Assembly (NCBI GenBank): GCA_021502835.1
Contig: JAKFGP010000027.1
Coordinates: 1-64,000, forward strand
DNA from: Streptomyces thinghirensis
GTDB lineage: Bacteria; Actinomycetota; Actinomycetia; Streptomycetales; Streptomycetaceae
Direction of reading: 5' to 3'
DNA length: 64,000 nt
Shown here: one piece after another, positions 1 to 10,275 of the stretch
Position numbering within the stretch: the stretch's first letter is position 1
Layout: every line of letters begins with the position of its first letter
Notes under the pieces: model-generated
Told to the model about the DNA's origin: nothing
Seen by the model: the letters and a program-made list of their open reading frames with translations, nothing else
Databases searched by the model: none
Position numbers and translations under genes: made by a program

Positions 1-954
1 CGGAACGGCCTGTACATCATGGCGGCCTTCCTGTGTGATGGCCGTGCTCTGGGACGTCGGCACCCGCCGGGTCGCGGGCGCCCACCGCCGCATCTGGCGG
101 TGCTGCTGAGGTACGACCGGGGCTGGGCGTTCCCGTCGACGGTGCCGGTCGCGCCCGCCACGCACGTCCTGGCATCCTGGCTTCGGGCTGATCCTCTCCC
201 CGCCGACGGCAGCGGCTATTACCGCGACTGGCCGCGACCGACGGCAGAACAGCTCCTGGTCCTGGCTCTTCCCGGACCGGTGGCGCAGCTCCTGTGGTAC
301 CGCGAGACGCAGGTGCTGGAGTTCCACACCAACCTCACCTCGCCGCACACCTACCAGTCGAACCCCTGGAGTTGATCGGGCCTCGGCCGCCCGGTCTCCT
401 ACTCTACGAGTCGCCGGCGCCCGGTTCGGACGGGCTGCCCGGCCGACGCGGGTGAGAAGTGCGCCCGCGAGGTCCGGGGCGCTCGGCACCCCGCGCTGTG
501 GTGGGGTGGGCTGCTCTTGCGCCGCTGTACGTCCTGTGGCGCGGGTCTTCCGCCGCGACTGGCGCGCGGGCGCCATCGCCCTGCGGCATCGCGGCCGGCT
601 ATCTGCCCTGGTTCCTGTACCAGGAGCGGACGATCTTCCTCTTCTACGCCGTCGTCTTCCTGCCGTTCCTGTGCCTGGCGGTGGCGATGCTGCTGGGGGC
701 GATCGTGGGCCGGCCGGGCTGCGGCGACGCCCGTCGGTCGCGGGGCGACGGGCGCGGGCGTTCTGGTGCTGCTGATCGCGTGGAACTTCATCTACTTCTG
801 GCCCATCTACACGGGTACGGCGATCCCGATGGAGGACTGGCGGTCGCGGATGTGGCTCGATACCTGGCTCTTGAGTCCGGGCCCAAAGACGCCGTATCTC
901 CATTCGGCCAACAAACGGAAACATCCGTCCCGCCGGTCACGCGCTGCAGCATAG
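1..954 (+). CDS. pmt: Protein O-mannosyltransferase, C-terminal part (Pmt)
   Basis: This is the C-terminal part of a dolichyl-phosphate-mannose protein mannosyltransferase, the membrane enzyme that O-mannosylates secreted proteins; the 5' end lies outside the window. Recognisable stretches, in order, are a histidine-rich loop (LTSPHTYQSNPWS, about 320-372), a cysteine-containing loop (GCPADAGEKCARE), membrane segments around YLPWFLYQERTIFLFYAV, and the conserved tail IAWNFIYFWPIYTGTAIP followed by WRSRMWLDTW. These sit in three frames, with breaks near 50-110, 175, 375, 480-580 and 720-750. The stop at 954 closes the frame of the tail; the native stop may be nearer 876. Family assignment is firm and the exact end is uncertain. 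In S. coelicolor this gene lies beside the two PBPs that follow here. Confidence 0.85.
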
Positions 955-1039
955 TGCAACCCACAACTGCTTCTGAACGTGTTCAAGAGGGCGGACGGAA
1001 GCTCTGAACGGGGATCCGGGAACGGGGAGGGGACTGCCG

Positions 1040-2669
1040 ATGGGCAGGGGGGTGAAGGTCGCCGTCATAGGCGGCGTGTTCGCCGTGATGGTGGGCGGCC
1101 GGGTACGGCGCCTACAACGTCGTGTCGGCGCTGGACGGCGGCGGGGTTCCGGGAGCCACGGGGACGGCTGAAGAAGAGCGGGCCGCCGAGCGGTGACGAG
1201 GTCGGGAGACGCACGGAGAAGTTCTTCACGGCCTGGGAGAAGGGGACGCGACCACGGCGGCGTCGTACACGAACAACGCCACGGTCGCCGGGACGCTGCT
1301 CACCGCCTACGGCGAGGCGGCGCATCACCGACGTCGAGATCACGCCCGGCACGGCGACCGGCACCGCCGTGCCGTTCACCCTGTGCAGGCGAAGGTGTCG
1401 TACGAGGGCGCGACCAAGCCGCTGACGTACAAGAGCAAGCTGACGGTGGTGCGCGGGGAGACCAGCGGACGCGCGCTGGTCGACTGGGAGCCGTCCGTCG
1501 TCCATCCGCAGCTGAAGGACGGCGACACCCTGGTCACCGAGGAGTCGTCGACGCCTCAGATCCAGGCGGTCGGCCGCGACGGCACCGTGCTCACGAAGGA
1601 GAAGTACCCCTCCCTCGGCCCGGTCCTGGACACGCTGCGCCAGAAGTACGGCGACAAGGCGGGCGGCACCCCGGTGTCGAGCTGATGGTCCGGCACGCGG
1701 CCGCCGAGGCCGCCGACACGTCGCTCCTGACACTGACCGAGGGCGAGCCCGGCAAGCTGGAGACCACGCTCAGCGCGAGCGTGCAGGCGGCGGCCGAGCA
1801 GGCGGTGAAGCGGTACGGCGAGTCCTCGGTGGTGGCGGTCAAGCCGAGCACCGGCGAGGTGCTGGCCGTGGCGAACAACCGCGCGGACGGCTTCAACGCG
1901 GCCTTCCAGGGACAGGTCGCCCCCCGGCTCCACCATGTAGAATCATCACCGCGGCGATGCTCATCGACAACGGCGTGACCTCGATGAACGACCCGGCACC
2001 CTGCCCCGACACGGCGACCTGGCAGAGCCAGACCTTCAAGAACCTCACCGGCATGAAGGCCGACACGAGCGCCACCCTCGCCAACACCTTCATGCGGTCC
2101 TGCAACACCGGCTTCATCAAGCTCATCGACGAGGACCCGCTCACGGACGCCTCGCTGACGGCGGAGGCCGAGGAGCGGTTCGGACTCGGCCAGAACAACT
2201 GGCAGACCGGCATCACCTCCTCGACGGAAAGGTCCCCGCCGTGAGCGGCCCGGACCGCGCCGCCAACGCCATCGGCCGGGGCCAGGTCCAGATGAACCCG
2301 CTGAACATGGCGTCCGTGACGGCGACCGCCGTCACCGGCGAGTTCCGCCAGCCCTACCTGGTCCCGTTCGAGCTGGACGACCGGAAGCCGGCCACCGCCA
2401 AGGGCCTGCCGCAGAGCACGGCCGCCCAGCTCAAGCAGATGATGCGGCTCACCGCCACGCAGGGCACCGGCGCCGCGGCCATGTCCGGACTCGGCGGCGA
2501 CATCGGCGCCAAGACCGGGTCGGCCGAGGTCGACGGGCAGACCACGTCCAACAGCTGGTTCACCGGCTTCCGCAACGACGTCGCGGCGGCGGCCATGACC
2601 GAGGAGGGCGGCCACGGCGGCGACGCGGCCGGCCCGATCGTGGCGGACGTGCTGCGGGCGGAGGGCTGA
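1040..2669 (+). CDS. Class B penicillin-binding protein with MecA N-terminal (NTF2-like) domain, copy 1
   Basis: A membrane-anchored D,D-transpeptidase that cross-links peptidoglycan outside the cell. ATG at 1040 begins an N-terminal membrane anchor (VKVAVIGGVFAVMVGG). An NTF2-like MecA-type domain follows (about 1190-1680), then the transpeptidase domain. Visible active-site motifs are RSCN (the SxN motif, near 2100) and GAKTGSAEVDG (the KTG motif, near 2510). The SxxK serine region near 1930 (APGSTM) is followed by a frame break that creates an apparent TAG. Other breaks lie near 1100-1180, 1240, 1310-1385, 1675 and 2225. The same domain order recurs in the next gene, so this is a tandem duplication. 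The breaks look like read errors because all catalytic motifs survive. Confidence 0.88.
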
Positions 2670-2780
2670 GAGGGGCCGGACGCGCGGGTGCCCCTACTGT
2701 GGTCGCCGTCGTTGGAAGCATGAGGCAACGAAGGCACCGAGGGCCCCGGGAATCCGGGCGCCGCGGAGGAACGGGACACA

Positions 2781-4450
2781 GTGGGCAGCAGAAGGGCCGG
2801 CGGGCGAGCGGCGGAGGACGAAACCCGCCGTGATCGGCAGCGTGGCCGCGGTGGTCGTGGCCGGCGCCGGATTCGGCGCCTACGCGATGTACGGCGGCGG
2901 GGCCGGCACCGAGGACGGCGCCCGGACGACGTCCGCCGGCCGGGAAGGAGGTGAAGTCGGGCCCCCTCACGGCGGCCGAGGTCACCTCGACGGCCCAGCG
3001 GTTCCTGACCGCCTGGCAGAAGGGCGACGTCGCCGGGGCGGCCGCCGCGACCGACGACGCCGAGGCCGCGAAGGCCCTGCTCACCGGCTACGCCAAGGAC
3101 GCCCGGGTCAAGGACGTCACACTCACCGCGGGCACCCCGGCCGGGGAGAAGGTCCCGTTCGCCGTGAAGGCCACCGTCGCGTACGAGAAGACGGCGAAGC
3201 CACTGGCGTACGACAGCGCGCTGACCGTCGTCCGCCGGGCCGGCGACGGCGAGCCGCGCGTCGACTGGCACGCCGCCGTCGTCCATCCGGAGCTGAAGGA
3301 CGGCGACAAACTGGTCACCGGCGAGGCCGGGGCCCCGCCGGTCGAGGCGCTGGACCGGGACGGAGCGGAGATCACCGCCGCGAAGTACCCGTCGCTCGGC
3401 ACCGTCCTGGACGGCCTGCGCGAGAAGTACGGCGAGAAGGCCGGCGGCACCCGGGCATCGAGCTGCGCGTGGTCCGCGGCAAGGAGTCGAAGGCGGCGAA
3501 GGCCTCCGACAAGACGCTGCTGGAGCTGAGCGAGGGCACGCCCGGCACCGTGAAGACGACCCTGGACCCGGCCCTCCAGGCCGCCGCCGAGAAGCAGGTG
3601 GCCGGCAAGGCGCGGGCGTCGGTGGTCCTGCTGCGCGCCTCCACGGGCGAGGTCCTCGCGGTCGCCAACGGCGGGCACGGCTTCAACACCGCCTTCCAGG
3701 GCTCGCTGGCTCCCGGCTCCACGATGAAGGTCATCACCGCCTCGATGCTGATCGAGAAGAACCTGGCGTCGATGGACAAGAAGCACCCGTGCCCGAAGTA
3801 CTTCAGCTACGGCGGCTGGAAGTTCCAGAACGACGACAAGTTCGAGATCAAGGACGGCACCTTCAAGGCGAGCTTCGCCCGTTCCTGCAACACCGCCTTC
3901 ATCAGCCAGGCCCCCGAGCTGGCCAACGACGACCTGACCAAGCAGGCGAAGGAGGTGTTCGGCCTGTCGATGAACAACTGGTCGGTCGGCGTGCCCACCT
4001 TCGACGGCTCGGTGCCGGTGCAGAGCGCGGCCCCGATGGCCGCCTCCTCATCGGCCAGGGCGGGGTGCGGATGAACCCGCTGAACATGGCGTCCGTGTCG
4101 GCGACCGTGAAGTCGGGCAGCTTCCACCAGCCGTACCTGGTCGCCCCAGTCGGTCGACGGGCGCAAGCTCGCCACGGCCTCCCGCACGATGTCGTCGTCG
4201 ACGCTGGCGCAGCTGCGCGGCTGATGTCCTACACGGCGGCGGCGGGCACCGCCGGGAGGCGATGGCCGGGGTCGGCGGTGACGCGGGCGCGAAGAGCCGG
4301 CTCGGCGGAGGTCGACGGCCAGGGAAGCCCAACGGCTGGTTCACCGCGTACAAGGGCGACGTGGCCGCGGCGGGCGTGGTCCAGCAGGGCGGCCACGGCA
4401 GCGAGTCGGCGGGCCCGATCGTCGCGGCGCTGCTGAAGAGCGCGGGCTGA
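2781..4450 (+). CDS. Class B penicillin-binding protein with MecA N-terminal (NTF2-like) domain, copy 2
   Basis: A paralogue of the preceding gene with the same plan: N-terminal membrane segment (VIGSVAAVVVAGAGFGAYAM, about 2830-2890), NTF2-like MecA domain (about 2950-3450), transpeptidase domain (about 3540-4445). The catalytic motifs are intact: APGSTMK (SxxK, near 3715), RSCNTAF (SxN, near 3885) and the KTG region near 4290. The last reads GAKSRLGG because of an extra two bases, and GSAEVDG is found in the adjacent frame. The GTG start at 2781 is preceded by a GGAGGA-like ribosome site. Frame breaks lie near 2820, 2945, 3450, 4045, 4150, 4250 and 4290. Probable roles are in hyphal or spore wall synthesis, inferred from the family and from the ssgE neighbour. 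Confidence 0.88.
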
Positions 4451-4492
4451 GACCGCGGCCGGGCTTCGGCGCGAGCACGCGCGGCCGGTGGC

Positions 4493-4876
4493 TCAGTGGG
4501 CCACCGGCTGGGCCACCGCCGTGTAGGTCCGGCGCAGGAACCGGATGAGCGCCTTGGTCTCGAACTGGACCACGGAGCACCCCTGCGGGGTGTGGAACTC
4601 GACGACCGCCTGCACCCGCCCGCACGGCCACACCCGTACCTCGCCGCTTCCGGCGGGGGCCCGCAGGCCCTGTTCCAGCAGCGCCCGGTCGAAGGTCCAC
4701 TCTCGGAGCCGGTGCCCGGACCGCGGCCCCGCGCGGGCGAGTCCGACGCACACCGACCGCGGGTCGCGGTCGGGGTCGTAGCGCAGCACGACGGGTATCG
4801 CTCCGCCGTCGTCCTCGTCGGGAAGGTCCGCGTCCGTCAGAACGTGGGCTCGTGCGTACTGTTCGACAACGGACAT
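4493..4876 (-). CDS. ssgE: SsgA-like sporulation/cell-division protein, probably SsgE
   Basis: A small cytoplasmic protein of 127 residues read in one unbroken frame. It starts at ATG 4876 (MSVVEQYARAHVL) and ends VAQPVAH. The SALP-family signatures are visible: PVVLRYDPDRDPRSV near the N-terminus, WTFDRALLEQGL in the middle, and VVEFHTPQGCSVVQF. SsgA-like proteins occur only in morphologically complex actinobacteria and help place peptidoglycan synthesis and autolysis during sporulation septation. SsgE is one of the S. coelicolor paralogues (SCO3158) and lies beside the same two PBPs there, which supports the symbol. An upstream in-frame ATG at 4942 is possible but would add residues unlike the family. 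Confidence 0.87.
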   Translation of the reverse strand: MSVVEQYARAHVLTDADLPDEDDGGAIPVVLRYDPDRDPRSVCVGLARAGPRSGHRLREWTFDRALLEQGLRAPAGSGEVRVWPCGRVQAVVEFHTPQGCSVVQFETKALIRFLRRTYTAVAQPVAH

Positions 4877-5072
4877 CGGATCGCCCCTTGCGCTGTGCCA
4901 CCTGTGCGAAAGCTCTGCGTCCACCCTTCTCCAATGTCCCATATTTCCCGGACCAGCCGCCCTTCGGGGCGTATATCACATGTGAGATCAGCCTTTACCT
5001 CGCCTACGCTGCGCGCGCCGGGAGCTTGAGGCCCCTCTCGCGCGAGCGGCGTGCTTCTTCGCGGTGCAGATG

Positions 5073-5230
5073 GTCAACGGCCCGTAACTGAAGTCCCGGG
5101 CTTGCACAACGGGACATCACTGGCAGTGATGCCACGTTTGCGTCCAGCCCCGGCTCCCCGTTGCAGGGGTGGGGCAGGGGGCCGTTGACGGGGCCCCGCG
5201 TCGCCACAACTCCCGCGCAGCGAGCACGAA
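5073..5230 (-). ncRNA. Candidate omega-RNA / right end of TnpB element 1
   Basis: The 3' end of tnpB runs into an imperfect hairpin: CCCGGGACTT pairs with the GGCCCG side around a TTCAG loop (5073-5103), ending in GTTGAC on the element strand. In characterised IS200/IS605 elements the guide RNA for TnpB is made from this overlap of the tnpB 3' end and the right end. The 5' boundary given is a guess. Only the hairpin is seen directly. Confidence 0.35.
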
Positions 5231-6334
5231 TGTTGCGGGAGCCGTTCCGGTCGGCGTGATCAACGAATCCGCAGGGACCGGCACGCGAACCGAGCCTGGG
5301 AGGCCCTGTTCGCCCTGTCGATGTGGCCGCACTCCTCGGCGCAGGTGCGGGAGGTATACGCCGGATCGACGTACGCCACCAGCACCCCCGCCCGGCGGGC
5401 CTTGTACGCGATGAACTGGCCCAGCTGGGCGAAGGCCCAGCTGGAGTGGGTGGCCCGTTGGGGCTTGCGAAGCCGTACCCGTTCGCGGATGCCCGTGAGG
5501 TCTTCGAGGGCGATCCCGCGATCGGTGCGTTTTGCCTCCGCCACCACATGTTTCGCGATCTTGTGGTTGATGTCCCTGGCCCGCCGCGCCTCCTTGCGGC
5601 GGCGCTTCCTCAGCCTGCGCCTAGCGGATGGGGTGTTCTTCTTCTGTAGCTTGGCACGCAGGCTGCGCTCACGGACCCGGATCCGGTTGAGTGCACGTCC
5701 GGCCATAATCTCGCCGTCGCTGGTGGTGGCGATGTTCACGACACCGAGGTCGATACCGAGGAAGTCTGCCGGGACCGTGTTCAGCGGCGCTTCGGGGGAC
5801 CTCGCAGGTGGCGTTGAGGAACCACTTGCCGTCCCGGTGGACGAGGTCGGACTCGCCCTTGCGGTGCAGCGCGAGCGTAGCCAGTTGCTCCGGCGAGGCG
5901 GTGAAGACCACGTTCTTCATTCGTCCGCCGGTGGTCCACACCGACACCGTCCGCTCCGTGAGCTGCCAGGAGAGCATCCGGTCGTCGAACGGCTGCGCAC
6001 CATCAGGCCGGAAGGCAACAGGCTTCTCGGCGGCCTGGCGGTAGCGTGCCGATCCGGGGACAGCCCAGACGCCCCGCCTTCAGGTTCGCCCTGAGTGTGG
6101 CGTACGCGTCGCAGGTCTTCTTGATCACATGCTGGGCCGCCTGTGCGCCCAGACTCCACCGCGACTTCACCTCCGCGTAGTGAACTTGCGCAGGGCGAAG
6201 TTCTTGAACTCCCCGCGTTCGAAGGCCACCTCACTCGCCCAGGTGGCAGCCTCGTTGCAGGCACGCAGGGTCGCCACCAGAGCCGCCGCCTGCACGGGCG
6301 TCGGCAGTAGTCTGACCTGCACCACTAGCTTCAC
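5117..6334 (-). CDS. tnpB: TnpB-like RNA-guided nuclease/transposase accessory protein (element 1)
   Basis: A TnpB/OrfB protein, the RuvC-type nuclease encoded by IS200/IS605 elements and the ancestor of Cas12. Reading from GTG 6334 (VKLVVQVRLLPTPVQ), visible motifs are the RuvC-I aspartate region (ending LGVVNIATTSDG, about 5730-5780), the RuvC-II glutamate (ALEDLTGIRERVR, about 5490-5520), the paired-cysteine zinc finger (CAECGHI near 5340 and a CRSCGFVDH reading across a break near 5270), and the RuvC-III aspartate in DHADRNGSRNI. Frame breaks occur near 6180, 6080, 5800, 5340 and 5275. The stop is uncertain, 5117 in one frame and 5004 in another. All catalytic residues are present across the frames, so the original gene was probably intact. 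Confidence 0.8.
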
Positions 6335-6500
6335 GATCACCGACCGTAGACACCCGCACGACACCCCACCACGCGTTCCCCGCTCACCACCCCATCGAGT
6401 GAAATCCTCGGGGCCCGTACCCCGATAGAGAATGAGACGCGACCACTGCACGACCGGACACACGGCGACACCACGACACTGCGTGCCGCGCCTTAGCTAG

Positions 6501-7249
6501 GACGCCGTTCCTGTGGTATGCGCTGGCCCCTCCCCGTCGCCTACCCCGACGGGCACCAGGCCCCTCTTCGGCGTGGACTTCTCCGTCGCCCGCGGCGAGC
6601 GGGTCGCGCTGCTCGGCCCGAACGGCGCGGGCAAGACGACGCTCGTCCTCCACCTCAACGGCATCCTGACCGGCGGCACCGGCACGGTCACGGTCGCCGG
6701 GCTGCCTGTGGACAAGCGGAACATGGCGGGAGGTCCGGCGCCGGGTCGGCATCGTCTTCCAGGACCCCGACGACCAGCTCTTCATGCCGACCGTGCGCGA
6801 GGACGTGGCGTTCGGACCGGCGGCGGCCGGGATGAAGGGGGCGGAGCTGGAGCGTTGCGTGGACCGGGCGCTCGCCCTGGTCGGCATGGCGGAGTTCAGG
6901 GACCGGCCCCCGCACCACCTCCTTCGGCCAGCGACGCCGGGTGGCGGTGGCGACCGTGCTCGCCATGGAGCCGGAGATCCTCGTCCCGGACGAGCCCTCG
7001 TCCAACCTGACCCGGCCTCCCGCCGCGAACTCGCCGACATCCTGCGCTCCTGGACGTCACGGTCCTGATGGTCACCCACGACCTGCCCTACGCCCTGGAG
7101 CTGTGCCCCGCGCGCTGATTCTCAGCGACGGCGTGATCGCGGCGGACGGCCCGACCGCCGGCCTGCTCTCCGACGACGAGCTGATGCGCACCCACCGCCT
7201 GGAACTGCCCTTCGGCTTCGACCCGCGGTCGGTGTCGGCGAGCGGGTGA
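6501..7249 (+). pseudogene. cbiO: Cobalt/nickel ECF transporter ATPase CbiO, 5' end damaged
   Basis: The ATP-binding subunit of an energy-coupling-factor metal transporter. All ABC motifs are seen: Walker A (LLGPNGAGKTT, near 6610), Q-loop region (FQDPDDQLFMPTV), signature (SFGQRRRVAVA across a break near 6925), Walker B (EPEILV then a DEP segment near 6990) and the switch histidine (MVTHDLPYALEL, near 7070). No convincing start exists: the first in-frame codon after an in-frame TAG is at 6501, right beside the TnpB element. ECF ATPases normally sit with cbiM and cbiQ, and neither is present. I infer that element insertion or a deletion removed the start and partner genes. Internal frame breaks (6570, 6730, 6920, 7000, 7045, 7105) look like the window-wide error pattern. 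Confidence 0.78.
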
Positions 7250-7316
7250 GGAATCGCAGGGGGCCGGCGGCGGTTGCACCCACTGTCGCAGGCGATCCGA
7301 AGGGACGGGTGGAGAA

Positions 7317-8532
7317 GTGAACGCGGACATGGACGTGCACGGCACAGTGGCCGAGGGCTTCGAGCCGGTCAGGGACGCGTTCGCACGGAACTTCACGGCG
7401 CTCGGGGACCGGGGCGCGGCGGTCGCCGTCTACCGGAACGGGCGCAAGGTCATCGACCTGTGGGGCGGCACCAGGGACGTCGATGGCACAGCCGGCACCG
7501 AACCGTGGCGCCGGGGCACCGCCCAGGTCGTGCGCTCCGCCACGAAGGGCGTCGCCGCCGCCGTACCGCTGCTGCTGCACCAGCGCGGGGAGCTGGACCT
7601 GGACGCGCCGGTGGGCGAGTACTGGTCGCAGTTCAAGGCGCACGGCAAGGACGGGTGCTGGTCCGGCACGTGCTCAACCACCGGAGCCGGGCTGCCGGTC
7701 CTCGACCGCCCGCTCACCCCGGACGAGGCCTCGACCCGCTGCGCGGGCCGCAGGCCGTCGCCGCCCAGGCACCCGTCTGGGAACCCGGCACCGACCACGG
7801 CTACCACGCGCTGACGTACGGCTGGCTGCTCGACGAACTGGTCCGCCGGGCGACGGGCGGGCGGAGCACCGGCGAGTGGATCGCGGACGAGATCGCCGGG
7901 CCGCTGGGCCTGGACCTGTGGCTGGGGCTGCCCGCCGCGGAGGAGGCGGCGGGCCGGGTCGGGCGGGCCGGGCGTCGAGGACCCCGAACCGTCGGGCGGC
8001 GGCCCAGCGGCTGCGCCCCAAGCGCGCGGTCACCGAGGCCTACCAGGACCCGGACTCCCTCACCCGCCGCGCCTTCGCCGCGATCACGCCGTTCCCTGGA
8101 CCAGAACGACCCGGCGTACCGGGCGGCGGCCCTCCCCGCGACCAACGGCATCGCGACGGCCGACGGGCTGGCCCGCTTCTACGCCGCGCTGATCGGCGAG
8201 GTCGACGGCGTGACGCCGCACGCCCGGCTCTTCGACCCGGCGACGCGGGAGGCGGGCCCGCGCCGAGGAGTCGGCCGGGCCGGACCGGGTCCTCGTCGTG
8301 AACACCCGCTTCGGCCTGGCTACTGCTGCACCGCAGCGCGTCCCCGTTCCTCTCCCCGGCTCCTTCGGCCACCCGGGCCGCGGCGGCGCGCTCGGCTTGC
8401 CGCCGACCCGGAGGCGGGCACGCCTTGGGTATGTCACCAACGGCTTCCGCAAGACCGTGACGGCGGACCCGCGGGCGCAGGCACTGGTGCGTGCGGTGCG
8501 GGCGTCGCTCGGGCGGACCGGCTCAGACGTAA
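7317..8532 (+). CDS. Beta-lactamase-family serine hydrolase (class C / esterase EstB-like)
   Basis: A cytosolic-looking serine hydrolase of the beta-lactamase/esterase superfamily, about 390 residues, starting at GTG 7317 and opening with MNADMDVHGTVAEGF. The SxxK active-site motif is SATKGV (near 7535), and the YxN-like tyrosine lies in GYHALTYGWLLDELV (near 7800). A C-terminal HPGRGGALG-like motif (near 8370) resembles the HxG region of EstB-type enzymes. Frame breaks fall near 7655, 7725, 7970, 8095, 8260, 8330 and 8400. There is no signal peptide, and such proteins are usually esterases or peptidases rather than antibiotic-resistance enzymes; the substrate is unknown. The stop is taken at 8532, meeting the convergent DUF1876 gene. 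Confidence 0.82.
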
Positions 8533-8798
8533 TGGGGTGTGAGGTCCTCCCCGACGCCGCGTCGATCTCGTCGTGCGCCTTGGTGAGCAGTTGCATCGCC
8601 AGCTCGTCCAGAGCGCGTGCCGCCCGCGACCTCCTCGCCGACCCTCGGCTGGTGGGAGTCGACGCGGTGGCGGCTGGCGTGGCCGTGGCCGCGACCTCGC
8701 TGCCGTCGGGGAGCTGCACCTATCGCGACCGCCCGCGTGTGCTGATCGTCCTCCATGAACTCCAGCTCGACATGCTCATCCCGCACTGTGTGCATCAT
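8523..8798 (-). CDS. DUF1876 domain protein (dsRBD-like fold)
   Basis: A small protein of about 90 residues. The start is at ATG 8798, with a second ATG at 8795; the N-terminus MHTVRDEHVELEFMEDDQH is typical of the actinobacterial DUF1876 family. The middle (VQLPDGSEVAAT, then RALDELAMQLLTKAHDEID) lies in another frame, with breaks near 8710 and 8640. Function is not established; members are described as having a double-stranded-RNA-binding-like fold. It is convergent with the serine hydrolase, with overlapping 3' ends. The C-terminus (LTPHYV or SHPITSEPV) depends on which frame is right. Confidence 0.72.
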   Translation of the reverse strand: MMHTVRDEHVELEFMEDDQHTRAVAIGAAPRRQRGRGHGHASRHRVDSHQPRVGEEVAGGTRSGRAGDATAHQGARRDRRGVGEDLTPHYV

Positions 8799-8854
8799 GA
8801 CGATCACCTCCGGAACACCTGCTTCCAGGGTGCTCCTCGCAGCCGCCGTGCGCA

Positions 8855-9702
8855 CTATCCCGTGTGCAGCATCAGTCCGATCCCGACGACGAGGAGGCCC
8901 GCCGCCGCGATCCGGGGGGCTGCGCCGAACGCTCCTTGAAGAAGAGGGCGCCTATCGCCGCGCCGACCAGGATCGAGGACTCGCGCAGGGCGGCGATCGG
9001 CGCGAGTTCGGCGCGGGTCTGCGCCCACAGGACCAGCGCGTACGCGGCGACGGACAGGACCGCGCCGAGCAGCCCCAGACCGGCGTGCGGCCGCAGCAGC
9101 GCCCAGGCACCGGCGCGGTGGCGGTACAGGAAGTACGCCGGGAGGACCGTCCCCAGCACCGCCATCAGCCAGGCGATGTACCCGAGGGAGGACCCGGAGG
9201 CGCGTACGCCCAGTCCGTCGACGACCGTGTACGCCGCGATGGTCGCCCCGGTCGCCAGGGCCGCGCCGATCGCCGCCCAGTCGGGCCGGCGCCCGCGCAG
9301 CCCCCACAGGGCGACGCCGGTCGGCCCCGCGCAGGACACCAGGACGCCGCCGGTCGCCCAGCCGTCCGGCACCTCGTGCGCGAAGACGGCGGCGAGGACG
9401 GTGACCAGCAGCGGTGCGCTGCCGCGGGCGATCGGGTAGGCCTGGCCGAAGTCGCCCAGCCGGAAGGACCGCATCAGCAGGGCGTAGTACGCGATGTGGA
9501 TCGCGGCGGAGACGAGGAGGTACGGCCACGCGCCGGCCGCCGGGAACGCCGTGAACGGCAGCAGCGCGAGCCCGATGAGCATCCCGCCGCCCGAGATCAG
9601 CGCGAAGCCGGTCAGCTTGTCCGTGATCCGGTGGGCGATGGCGTTCCAGCTCGCGTGGGTGACCGCGGCGAGCAGGACGGCGCCGGTGACCAGGGGTGTC
9701 AC
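8855..9702 (-). CDS. EamA/DMT-family permease
   Basis: An inner-membrane drug/metabolite-type transporter of about 280 residues with ten predicted membrane helices, for example LVTGAVLLAAVTHASWNAIA, FALISGGGMLIGLALLP and GLLGAVLSVAAYALVLWA. Two EamA repeats are evident; the C-terminal SSILVGAAIGALFFKE is the canonical last-but-one helix motif. One frame break near 8930 moves the final helix (IAAAGLLVVGIGLMLHTG) to the next frame. The start ATG at 9702 overlaps the stop of the upstream ybaK-like gene by four bases, so translation is probably coupled. Substrate unknown; amino acids or metabolites are the usual cargo. Confidence 0.85.
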
Positions 9703-10209
9703 TCGGAGCGCTCGCGCACGTCCACGAGGGTGGCGCCGGCGGTGGCGACGAGCTCCTTGGGTTCCATCGGGAAGACGGCGTACGGAGTGCCGGCGGCGGC
9801 CCAGACGACCTCGTGCGCGAGGAGGGAACGGTCGGCGAGTACCCGGGTCCTGCTCCGGTGCCCGAAGGGCGGCACGCCGCCGATGGCGTATCCGGTGGTC
9901 TCCCGTACGACGTCGGCCTTGGCCCGCGTGACCTTTCCGGCGCCGAGCTCCTCCCGGACCCGCTCCAGGTCGACGCGTGAGGCGCCGTCCATGAGACCAG
10001 TACGGGCACGCCGTCGGCGGCGAAGATGAGCGACTTGCAGATCTGGCTCAGCTCGCACCCGATCGCGGCGGCGGCCTCGGCGGCGGTGCGGGTGGCCTCG
10101 GGAAGCGGCGGGCCCGTCCGGCCAGGTCACCGAGGCCGAGTTCGCGCAGGGCTTCGGCGAATCGGGGGTGGGCGGCGGGGGTCGCGGAGGCGTCGTCGGT
10201 CGTCGTCAT
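9699..10209 (-). CDS. YbaK/EbsC-family aminoacyl-tRNA deacylase
   Basis: A free-standing trans-editing domain that hydrolyses mischarged aminoacyl-tRNA, of the YbaK/ProX type. Start ATG 10209 (MTTTDDASATPAAHPRF) and about 168 residues. Motifs: ICKSLIFAADGVPVLVL with the conserved lysine (near 10020-10060, across a break), KADVVRETTGYAIGGVPPFG (near 9880-9930), LLAHEVVWAAAGTP, and the C-terminal LVATAGATLVDV. Frame breaks near 10105 and 9995. It is first in a two-gene unit with the EamA permease (ATGA overlap). The amino acid specificity cannot be read from sequence alone. Confidence 0.83.
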
Positions 10210-10275
10210 GGACGGCACCGTAGCGGTACGTGTAGCCGGCAGGCGACCGGGTTGGGGCGTCCTCGCGCGACAGGA

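Larger units (their letters stand above)
5073..6500 (-). mobile_element. IS200/IS605-type element carrying only tnpB (element 1)
   Basis: The extent is inferred. The right end is taken at the hairpin next to GTCAAC (5073-5103 on the + strand). The left end is taken at about 6500, where the cbiO reading frame begins directly after an in-frame TAG. Only a TnpB-like gene is inside; no Y1 transposase (TnpA) was seen. Such tnpB-only elements are common in Streptomyces and depend on TnpA supplied elsewhere. The element separates ssgE from a damaged cbiO. Confidence 0.6.

Noticed and set aside
19..375. The first open frame as an independent gene
   Set aside because: Its translation continues conserved Pmt sequence and its stop at 375 is a frame break; the rest of Pmt follows to about 880.
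7317..8532. Beta-lactamase-fold protein as an antibiotic-resistance enzyme
   Set aside because: No signal peptide, and the HxG-type region resembles EstB-like esterases.
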